From assembly GCA_963575745.1 (NCBI GenBank), contig CAUYUJ010007502.1:278501-342500 (forward strand): a stretch of 64,000 bases of DNA. Direction: 5' to 3'. Below the pieces are notes generated by a model. That model saw only the letters and a list, made by a program, of their open reading frames with translations, ran no database searches and was not told the origin of the DNA. The stretch is from Prorocentrum cordatum (taxonomy: Eukaryota; Sar; Dinophyceae; Prorocentrales; Prorocentraceae). Below are positions 11,601-22,748 of this stretch, piece after piece. The position numbers were made by a program, and so were the translations under genes. Each line of letters opens with the position of its first letter. Within the stretch, counting starts at the first letter, position 1.

Positions 11601-14600
11601 GAATCCAACGTTTTTTGCGTATGAGCCTATGGACTGACCCTCTCCTCTGGCCCTCGAATCCTTCTTGTTTTACGCGTGCGCCTATAGGCTGGAAGCCTAT
11701 TTGTTGTATGTTTGTGCCTATCGATCGCCCCTCTCCTGGGGCTCGAATATGGTGTGTGTGTGTGTGTGTGTGTGTTTACGTTTTAGTGGTTCGGATCCGA
11801 TGCGTTCTGCGCCTGTGTCTATACATTGCTCCTCTCCTGTGTCTCGAACCTTGCGTGTTGCGACGTATGTGCCTCTCTTTTTATATCTATATATATATAT
11901 ATTCCTTTCCATGTTTTTTATATATAATCTGGGGGATGCGAAAATCCCCCCGAAACGGGACCCCCCGGATCCGTGGCACGGGGGGAGGCCGGAAATCTTT
12001 GCTAAGGCGTGCACGCAGGCGGGTGGCAGTCCCAAATCGATCGGCGAAAGGCCCAAGAGCCACCCAAGACGGTCCACGATGGCATCCAGCTAGCGTTGAC
12101 CCCCGCCGGATGCCCGAAGATCACCCCAGTGTCACCCCAAAGAGGCGTTCGGACCCCAAAGACATTGATGTTTCACTAGTTTTGTATGATTTTCGGATAC
12201 TCGCTAATTCGGCCTTCCACGCGTCCGAGAACGTTGGAAACGCATTGAAAACCGCTCCTAGACGGCTCAAATGAGCCTCATGAGCGCCCGAAACGGCCCC
12301 CAAACTGCCCACAAGAGTCCCCATGACCGCCGAAAACTGACCCCACGACGGTTGGCGCAAGGTCTTAGAGACGCCACAAACGGTCCAAGATGGCATCATG
12401 CGGTCCAGGCCGTCCAGGCCCTTGCTGGATGTGCGAAGGCGCTTCGAATGTCACCTCCAAGAGGCGCTCGAAACCCTGAAATCTTGATTTTCCAATGGTT
12501 TTTGTTTTCTTTTTGACTATGCCCTCATTCAGCTTGCCAGGCGTCCGAGAACGCAGGCGAGGTACCGAAAACCGTTTCCGACTTCAGAAAAGCCGTACGG
12601 GGGCCCACGACTGCTCCTAAACTGCCCACAAGAGCCCCATGACCGCCCCAAACTGACCCCAAGGCGGCCGGCGGAAGGCCCAAGACACGCCCAAGACGGT
12701 CCAAAATTCCATCAAGTTGGCTTTGGCCCTCGTCGGATGCCCCGAGGCGTCCCGAAAGGTCCCTCCAAGACGCGCCCGGACCCGAAAGACACCTATGTTT
12801 CAATGATGTTGTAAGATTTGCTACCATTCGTTCCCTCGCCCTGCCAGGCGTCCGAAGCTCCGAACGCCGCTCCAACTAAACCCAAACGCGCTTCCTGAAT
12901 CCCCAAAGCGGCCCCGCGAGGGCACGGGACGGCCCCCAAAGTGCCCATGGGCGGCGCCCTGACGGCCAGGGGAGGCCCCAACACGAGCCAAATCAGCATC
13001 CTCTTTAGGATGGCGCCATGAGGGCCCTAGACGATTCCCAAATTGCCCATAGGCGGCTCCATGACAGCCCGGGGGCACCGTCTGGACGCTCCTCAACAGG
13101 GCCACCCAGGAATTCCAGCTCTCCAGGGCGCCTTCTCAACGTTCACCCAAGCGTGCAAACGGGCGAGCGGCAGTCCCAAGACGCCCCGAGGACAGTCCGA
13201 GGTGGCTCCGAGATGGGCCACAAGGCCCTCACACCGCTTTGGCAGGCCCCCATGTAGATCCCTGAGTTCTCGCCCGCTCAGATGGTATTTCACTACGAAA
13301 AGCCGGAAACCCAGGTTCGCAACCACTTTTCTGGAAATTCTGTTGCGCACCCAGGACTCCAGCAGGTTCCATTTACGCCATTCCGTACGCCCGTGGCCCC
13401 CGACTCACAGTTTTTGCCCGTCCCAAGTTGACTGCCCCCTTCTCCCCTTGCCCCGCTTTTCCGTGATACGAGCCAGCGAGCACGCTTCAAAGGGAAAAGA
13501 GGAAGGCGCGACCGGCCAACCGCTCCAAAGCTTCAAGGAACAAGGTGTACGGCGCGAAGCGCCAATGCAGCCTTGTATGTGTATATATACACACACCTAT
13601 ACGACCACCCTTCGGGTGATAAGGAGCTTTGGGGGCAGCAGTGGGCAACAGTGGTGGGTGTTGTTCTGACGATGCCTGTGGTGCGCAGTCTAGTGAGTAG
13701 TGTGATTGTGATCGTGAGCGTGATGTGATGTGGCGATGTTGACGAAGCGCACTCGGCATTGTCGTGAAGCGCTGCCACCGCGTGCGTTTATCAATCGCGC
13801 GAACCTCACATCAGCGCTAGTCGACGTGGTCGAACGTGCGTGCTGCGGTGCCACCCTCACTAATGCTGGCGCCACCCGATGCTGCCTTGGTTGCAGGTCT
13901 TGCGTTCCAGGCACTTGCAAAGCTTGGTGTCAGCGGCGCCTGCGTGATGGTGGCAGCATTTCCTGACGGCGTTGGTATGCTGGTTTTGCTTGGGCAAATG
14001 GCTGCGGTCCGACAGCGACAACGGCGGCACAGCATACAGCACGGCATGACGACGTGCCTTTCGATTTGCATTTGGATTTGCATATCGATGTACATGTCGA
14101 TTTGCCTTTCGATCTGCATCTCGATTTGCATGCCGACATATCGATGCGCATGCAGGTTTGCTTTTCGATTTGCATCTCGATTTGCATGTCGACTTGCATT
14201 GGAAAGCTTGCCGCTGGCGCCGATTCTTTGAATACGCAGGCGCCTTACGATTTGCATGTGGATGCACATGTCGATTTGCATTTCGATGTGCTTTTCGGTG
14301 TGCATGTCGGCTTGCATGTAAACTTGCATTGGATAGCTCGCCGCAGCCACGGCGGGACACCAGCGGGACACCGCGTGGCACCGCTTGCCGCATGGAGAGA
14401 CTTTTGGTCCGGCCGCGGCCCGGCCACAGGAGGATTTCGGGACACCAGCGGGACACCAGCGGGACGCCAGCGGGACACCAGCGGGACACCGCGTGCCACC
14501 GGCCGCCGGAGGAGAATCATTTGGTCCGGCCGCGGCCCAGCCACAGGAGGATGTCCTCTCGCCCGCCCACGCAGCTTCGCCTCGCCCGCACGTGCGCACG

Positions 14601-17600
14601 GCGCGCACGACACGAACCCGAAACCGAAGTCGATTTCCCAGTAGGGGGGGTCTCCGTTGGACGTCGGACTCACCCCCTATGTATGTATTGCCCTTCTCTT
14701 GCGGTTCGAATTTGTTATTTTAAGTATGTGCCTATCGATTGTCTCTCTCCCGTGGCTCGAGCCCGACGTGTTTTACGCATGTGCCCATAGATTGCCCTTT
14801 TCCTGTGGCTCGAATCTCGTGCCTCTTTAACAGCCACCCCGGGCCCCGGGAGGGCACGTCGGAAATTCATGCGCATCCGTCGAGAACCCTGCACGTGGAT
14901 GGCGATTGGCATGAATCTCGAGACCACGCAAGAGTGTTGGCGAATGGACTTCCTGTTGGGCACGGGGCGGAGCTCGTATGACCCCGCGAGTGCCATCCCC
15001 ATGCGCACGTACATAGGAAGGACGCCGGCGAGCTTGGCGGTCGCACCGATGTTGGCGCAGGCGCGCATGTCGTCGTGGTCCTTCTGGATGACCCTAGCGG
15101 AACGCCTGTCGATTGCTGGATGGTAGAACAGGATTCTGCGCGCGTGCTTGGCGTTCGGACGCGCGCGTACGTTCATGGCGAACGACACCCCGCGCCAACC
15201 GCAGGCGCTCTCGCACCAGCCCCGCGCGCACGGAGTCGAGGATCATCTGTGTAGCAGACTGCGGCTTTCAGCTAGGCCCAGACGTCGCCCCCGAGTTGTT
15301 CGCTGCCCCTCGCCCGCGCGGCCTCGAGGATGCGCGACAGGCCCCGATCATCGAGCCGCTTCGCGTTCACGAACTCGAGCGCGGATGGGGATGTCCAGCA
15401 GGAGCTTCCAGGCTCAGCGTGCGCCCCACGTCAACGGAGACGCGCCCTCGCGCGGCGAACGCCTTCGCAAGCCTCTGTGGTGCGCCGCCCGCGAATGCGG
15501 CCCGCGCGCTCCGCAGTGCGCCCGCAGGGGGGGCCTTCTGGATCCCCGTGCGGATTGGAAAATTGATGGACTACCGTTTTGCCGCGATGCTTGTTAGCTT
15601 GCCGACAGTTAGGCGCGCAGTCTTGCGCCCCCTCCTGCGTTGGTTCCGCACCGTGCTCTCGCGACCGCGGCGCTGCCCAGCTTGTTGCGCCCTCTGCTCT
15701 CGCGACCGCGGCGCTGCCCAGCCCGCGCCGCCTCACTTGTTCCGCAGCCTCCCCGGCGAACTTGCCGCCGCTTCGCTTGGACGGTGGCATCCATCGGCCA
15801 CCAGACGGGACAAGTGTCTTTCAGTGCACTCGGCAAGTTGGCAAGACCGCAAAGTGTGGCAGATGTAGTGGGTTCCGGCCTATCCCGCCGCCGTGCCTGG
15901 GTTGTTGGTAAGAAAAAACCATGCGGGAAGCGCCGTGGAGCCGCGGGAGTCACGCTGGGAACCCAGGAGCATTCGAGATTTGGGGCCCCGGCCCTTTCTC
16001 TGGACCAGATTTAAGTCGGGCCCGGCCCTCTATAGGAGGAATATTCAAAAATTGCCAAAACATAGTATGAGGATTTGTTTTTTGCGTTTTTTGTGCCATT
16101 TTGGAGCACGTTTGGGGTATTTTTTTCTGTTTGGTCGAAAATCCCCACGTCGGGGACACGCCCGACTTAAGACTACAAGGGGCTCGAGGGCACTCCCACT
16201 CGTGGCGCCCAGCTCGCGTCTGCACTGCGCGTGGCCCTACGACCGCGACCTTCCTGCTCCTGAAAGGCCACGACAGATCAGTTCGGTCCCATTGCAATTC
16301 GCCGAACGCGTTCCACTAATTACTCGCAAAGTGCCTACTCGCTTCAGAAAAAAGTCTCCCCCTTTAGTAAATCCCCTGCGGCGGATTCAGGCCATTTGCG
16401 AGTAGTTGATTTGCGGGTAGTGGAGCGCGCTTGTCCAGCAATGATGCGAGGGAAAGGCCACCCGGACGCCTACCTCTTCCCATGCATCGGGCCTCGCGTA
16501 ACAGAGGGTGATAATTGGGGGGGGGCAACGAGAGCTGCCGAAACGAGGCCCCTTACGGGCCCTAGAGGGGCCGTTCAGGGCCCAAAAGGGGTGCTTTTCG
16601 GGCCTACAAATGGCACCTTACTCCACCCCCCAAGTTATCCTTCCCCTATGAATTCGCGCTCAAGTGCAGCGGCATTCCAATCCGTGCCTCGCGGCGCGGG
16701 GGCGGACACCAGGATTGTGCGTTTCTTTCGCCTGGTGCGGCTGCTCAGAGTAACCAGCAACGCGCTCTGCCTCCGCGACCTCCGCCTCATGGCCTGCACG
16801 CTGCTGCAGTCGCTGGTGTCGATCTTCTGGGCGTTTGTGCTCCTCTTCGTCGTCATGTACTGCTTCGGCGCCTGTTTCACGGATGCGGTGTCCGGCTTCC
16901 TAGCAGGCACCGATCGCACAGGCGCCGGCGACGGGCACCACGTCCACGAGGAGCTCGTCGGGCCCCTCCTCTTCTGAGGGGGAGGGGGCCCGGGTACCCA
17001 CTATAGCGCAGAGGCCGGCACGTTCAAATTCTGGGCTGGCTTGGCCAAGATCCGTGTCGGCGGATAGTCGGGGGTGGACAGAAAGCCCCAACAGTGACAC
17101 GTCGATTAGTGAATTGTCCGTTTTCGGTTCTCGAGATGGCGCCGTGGCCGTTCTTTTCCAGGCTTGCGCCCGCCAGGTTTGGGCCTCAGGGTCGACTTCA
17201 CTAGACCACGTTTCACTAAAGGGGGGTCTGTCCACCCCCGAGATAGGAGACGTCCCAAGAACTCCGACGTCGCGTGTTTTTTTCAAAACTGGGCTCCCCT
17301 GAGGTTCGGGCCGGGCGAAAGGGGGGGATTGGGAAAGGGGTGGTTACGAAATTTGCTGCATGCAGCTGGTTTCGGCCTCACCGAGGGGCCCAGTCCTCGA
17401 TACATACCTAGCCGCCTCCGGCGCCGGGAGGCGCCGGGAAAATCAGCTACGTGAGCGGATTCTCACCCCCCCCCTTTGCTATCCCCCCCTTGCGCCCGAC
17501 CCGAGAGGTGCGGACCCCAGCCTGCGGACTGTTTTTATCCTCCCGGGTCTTCTTTTGACGGGCCCCCCTCAGGGCCGGTGAGGGCCCCGGGAGGCAGGGA

Positions 17601-18527
17601 GTGGCCGAGAGACCTCCGGGTCGTAGTTTCCGAAGGTCGGGTCGGGCGAAAGGGGGGGATTGGGAAAGGGGGGGTTACGAAATTTGCTGCATGCAGCTGG
17701 TTTCGGCCTCACCGAGGGGCCCATTCCTCGATACATAGCCGCCTCCGGCGCCGGGAGGCGCCCGGAAAATCAGCTACGCGAGCTGATTCTCAAACCCGCC
17801 CTTTGCTATCCCCCCCTTTCGCCCGACCCGAGAAGGGCGCGAGGATGGCAGGGCCAGAAAGACTCAGGAGAGGGAAAACACACACACAGACACAATTAAT
17901 CTTCGATTCCCCAGAAAATATGGGAAAATATGGGAAGTGGGGGGGAAGACAGAAGCCCAGAAACTATGGGACAATGTGGGGAACATTTTTATTTGTGTGT
18001 ATTTATTTGTGTGTCCTGGGGCCCCTTCAAAGACAAAGGATCGAGTTGGGAGGAATGGAGCTGGGAGAAATGATCAGACCGTCCGTATGGTCGCGCATGC
18101 TGCATGTGCTTATTGTTCTGTCGTGCCGTGTATCTTCCCAGCCCCATCCTCCCAACACGATCAGTGTCTTCTCACAGTGTCTCCACTGCAGGATTCCTGG
18201 CGCCGTCTGGATCAGCTGTACGGGTCCTTGCCCAGGACCATGTGGACGCTGCTCCTCGCGATCACGAACGGCGCGGACTGGACGACGCTTGCGGAACCGC
18301 TGGCGGATGTGCACATGGTGCGCAGGGCAGACAGAGCCGTTGTGGCAGTCGAGATTCGATCTTTTCACCCTCCTCGTCCTCTCTCTGTCTCTCTCTCTCT
18401 CTCTCTTTCTATTTCTCTTGTTCTCTTCCTTTCTCTGTTTTATCTCTATGTGTGCCTCTCTCTTTATTTCTCTCTTCAGTTTTTTTGTTGTTGTTGCTCT
18501 CTCTCTCTCTCTCGTTATCGCTACGTT

Positions 18528-18566
<39 letters not shown>

Positions 18567-21261
18567 TTCAGTCTCTCTCTCGCTCTCTCTCTCTCTCTCT
18601 TTCTCTCTTTCTCTCTCTCTCTCTCTCTTTCTCCCTTTCCAATCTTCCTCTCCCTCCCTTTATGCTTGTCTGTCTATCTGTCTGTCTGTCTGTCTGCCTG
18701 CCTGCCTGCCTGTCTGTCTTTCTCTCTCTCTCTCTCTCTTTACTGTCTCTCTTTCTATTTTGCTCCTAGCCTTTTTTATGCTTCGGCCGTCCTTAGGTAT
18801 ACGTGGCCATTTTCGCAGTGTACGTCGTTCTGGTCCTCGTCGGGGCGCTGAACGTTCTTACCTCCGTCTTCGTGGAGCGCGCGCGGGAGCTCAGCAGTTC
18901 GGACAGGGACCTCGCCACGCAGGCAGAGCTGGCCTCGCAGGAGGCGTTCATCGTGGAGATGCGGCGCATCTTCGAGGAGGTGTCGGCGGGGCGCTCAGGG
19001 GGGTGGCGCGAGACGGGTGGTCTTCTAAGGAGGCAGCGGCCTTCTTAGAAGTCAGGGGGGGTTCTTGCAAATTCTTGGGGGGCTTTAAGAAGGCGTCTCA
19101 GAAGCCGAGATGGCTTCTGAGAAGGCCCCCGCCTTCTTAGAAGCTCCCCCGCCTTCTTAGGAGGCCGCCCCCACGCATCCACCCCCCTCCCCCTCGTGTG
19201 CGCCGCCAGGTGGACGGGGACAAGGACGGCATGATCACCTGGGAGAAGTTCAGGGACTATCTGAAGAACGAGCAGGCCCAGGCCTTCTTCACGACGCAGG
19301 CGCTTGTGCATCGGGTCTGCTCGTTGTGCCCTCTTCTTCGGAGAATCGTACATGCTCGTACTGGTGGCAGTCAGCCCAACCCGTCACCGTGCTTGGTCGT
19401 GAACACGAGGCCTGACGGAGGACTGTGGGCACGTTCCCGAGAGTCTCTTGGGAGCCTCTGGGAGCTCGAAGGGGCCAATTGCGGGCCTGCTGGTTGTCTT
19501 GTGTTCAGTCTTGTAGTGGAGTAGTGGAGTGCTCAACTATCAGTTCGAGTTCCCCCTCTTGGGCCTTTTCTGGGGTCTCCTGGGAGCCGCCTGGGCTCCT
19601 CTAGGAGGCCTCGGAGGCTCCTCTTGGGCGGTTCTTTGGGGCATCTGGCGCCATCTTGGACGCTCCGATAAAACAAACATTAGCCTGAAAGGAACCAACC
19701 ATGTTGCAGCTGCGAGTGCCGAGAGGGAGATGCGACGAAGGAGGGGGGCGTGCAAACTCCGAGTAGCGCACGCGGTATAGCCTTCTGCCACGAAACGTGC
19801 GAAGGGTGTGCCGACATGCGTCGGGATGACTCCTGCGAACGTCGCCATTGAGGCCTTTCGTGTGGCTCCTTATGGGGCCACGAACCGTGTGAGGGGTGTG
19901 CCGAAATAGGGCGGCGGTGCCATGCGAACTTTCCCACTGGGGCCTTCGGTGGAGCTTTTATGGGGACACGGGACGTGCGAGGAGTGTGCCGAAATGAAGC
20001 GGCGGTGCCACGCGGACGCTCGCGCTGGGGCCTTCGGTGTGGCTCCTTATGGGGCCACGAACCGCGTGAGGGCTGCGCCGAAATGGGGCAGCGGTGCCAT
20101 GCGGACGCCCCCACTGGGGCCTACGGTGGAGCACCCGATGGGGCCACGAAACGTGTGAGGGATGTACCGAAATGGGGCGGCGGTGCCATACGGACGCTCC
20201 CGATGGGGCCTTTAGCGGAGCTCCCTATGGGGCCACGAACAGTGTGAGGGGTGTGCCAAGATGGGGCGGCGGTGCCATGCGGACGCTCCCGCTTGGGCCT
20301 TCGGAGGAGCTCCCTTTGGGGCCACGAACCGTGTGAAGGGTGTGCCAAATGGGGCGGCGGTGCCCTGCGGACGCTTCCGCTGGCGCCTTCGGTGGAGCTC
20401 CTTATGGGGCCACGAACCGTGTGAGGGGTGTGCCGAAATGGGGCGGCGCTGCCATGCGGACGCACCCGCTGGGACCCTCCGTGGAGTTTCTTTGGAGGCC
20501 ACGACCCGTGTGAGGGGTGTGCCAAAATGGGGCAGCGGTGCCATGTGGACGCTCCCGCTGGGGCCTTCGCTGGAGCACCCTATGGGGCCACGAACCGTGT
20601 GAGGGGTGTGCCAAAATGGGGCGGCGGTGCCATCCGGACGCTCCGGCTGGGGCCTTCGGTGGAGCACCCCGTGGGGCCACGACCCGTGTGAGGGGTGTAC
20701 CGAATTTGGGCGGCGGTGCCACGCGGATGCTCCCGCTGAGGCCTTCGGTGGAGCTCCCTATGGGGCCACGAACCGTGTGAGGGATGTGCCAGAATGGGAC
20801 GGGGAGGAGGGAGGAGGGGGAGGAGGGAGGGGGAGGAGGGAGGAGGGAGGAGGGAGAGGGATGTGAGGTGAGGTGACGCGGGGCGCTATTTCTTCAAAAC
20901 GAGGACCCAACACCACAGGATGGTTGGACAAACATCTGCACATCTGTTACAAAACATTATACATCGTGGGATGTTCGATGAATGTGGCATGTTGGGTCGG
21001 CCCCCAGGGCCTCCAAGGCTGCAAACAATGTCCTCAATAGAGCCCCAGGACAGTTCATGGGTTTGCCGAGGATTCCTCAACCTGTCGAGTGTTTCTGGAA
21101 GGCCATGAGGGGACGTCGGAATCGGTTTGGGCGCGTTCGGCTTGTGGGAGGTCCCGGCGGCAATCGCCGGGAGCGCCCCAGAGCGCCTCGGGATTGTGGC
21201 AATTCCTTCTGCTCCGCACGGCCCCACTTGTTTACCCCTCGCCGCCGGCGCTTCCGCCTGC

Positions 21262-21296
<35 letters not shown>

Positions 21297-22717
21297 ACAA
21301 AAAAAAAAAACGGCCGCACTCGCCCACGCCAAAAAGGTGTCCCGGGTGCGTTGCCGTGCCCAGAGGCTCAGAGAGAGGGTCTCGGAGGCCTCTCAAGGGG
21401 GCAGCGCTGCCAGCCTCCTGGGGCTCTCCTGGGGCCCTCTTGGGGTTCTCCTGGCACCCTTTTGGGGAGCCCTTGGGGGGGGGGCCTCGTCGACGACGTC
21501 GAACAGCAGAGGCCCCGTCGGAGCCCGAACAATCGCCCCTCGGGGACTCGGAGCCTCTCCTGGGGCGCTCTGGGGCGATCTTGGAGCCTTCTTGATGCCA
21601 CAGGCCCACCGGAAGTGAACAGCCATCCCGGGGCCCACCGACTACAATAGGTTGCGCCACAGGGCTGCGGCAGGCGACCCGACCGAATTTTATGATCCAT
21701 TATCGTTTGTACCATTGCGCCAAAAAAAGGTTGCGACAGGCATTCGCAGTTCAGGTATGTTTAATTTTTGTCTGTGGCGCCTGGAGGGTTTACGAAATCC
21801 TTGCAGCAACTCATTGGTCATGGGAATGGACGGTGCAGGCGCTCGATACCTCCGACGCCGCCGGGCTGTTCAGCTTGCTGGACAAGGACGGCAGGGGCAA
21901 GATCAAGGTCAGGGGCACGAATCCGACACACACACACACACACACGCACTACACTTCCTCCTGCTTTCAGGGCTTTCCTGCGGGTGGGCGGCTGGCCAGA
22001 TCCGTCCCTTCTGCTCCATGTGGGCCAGTCAGTACACCTGGTATGGGGTAGAAGGGGGAGGAAAGGGGGGGGATCATGAGGAGGAGAAGAATTGGGGGGA
22101 AGGATAAGATGAACGAGAGGTGGCGGGGGAGGGTGGAATGGAGTCGTATGTCCGCATTGCGACCGACAGACCTTGTTGGGAACCGCGGAAATGGCAGGGC
22201 CGTTTTTTCACCGTTTCTGAAAAAGTGTTCCTTGAAAATGGAAGCGGCGAAAAAACGGCGACCGGAAACGGCAAACAAACGGATCCGGGATTGGAACCAA
22301 AGCCAGATTGGAAAAACAACGGCGACGGAGCCGGTAAACAACACGTCGGAATTGGCAACAAACGGCAACACGGAACCGGGGGAAAAAACGGCCCTGTTGT
22401 TTCCAGGGCCCACTAAAGCGTCAGACCCCCGATCTCAGGCAGATTTCGTGAGGAGCATCGCGAAGGGAGGAGGTGGCATGCAGCATGAGGGGAGGAGGAA
22501 GGATGAAACTTGGGAGTGACGCGGGAGGAGGGAACAGAGAATCAGGAGGGAAGAAAGGAAGGGGGGCCGGAGGAGGAAGAGGGGAGAGAAGGAAGTGGAG
22601 GAGGAGGAGCAGGAGGAGGTGGGTGACGTGGAGGGGAGGAGGAAGAGGAGGAAGTGGGGGATGAAAAGGAGGAGGAGGGCGAGGAGGAGGAGGTGGAGGT
22701 GTAGTTCGAGGAGGATG

Positions 22718-22748
<31 letters not shown>

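Noticed and set aside
9885-11890. tRNA gene cluster suggested by repeated GGTTCGAATCC-like motifs
   Set aside because: No acceptor stem, anticodon arm or A box could be paired in any unit; the motif belongs to a satellite.
15113-15868. 251-codon + strand frame in the channel intron
   Set aside because: Composition is GC-driven (Arg/Ala/Pro) and the opposite strand has better balanced, GC3-biased peptides; treated as antisense shadow of a remnant.
19922-20866. Series of Gly/Cys/Arg-rich + frames starting every 89 bases
   Set aside because: Shadows of the 89-bp satellite; the unit is not a multiple of three, so no frame continues across units.
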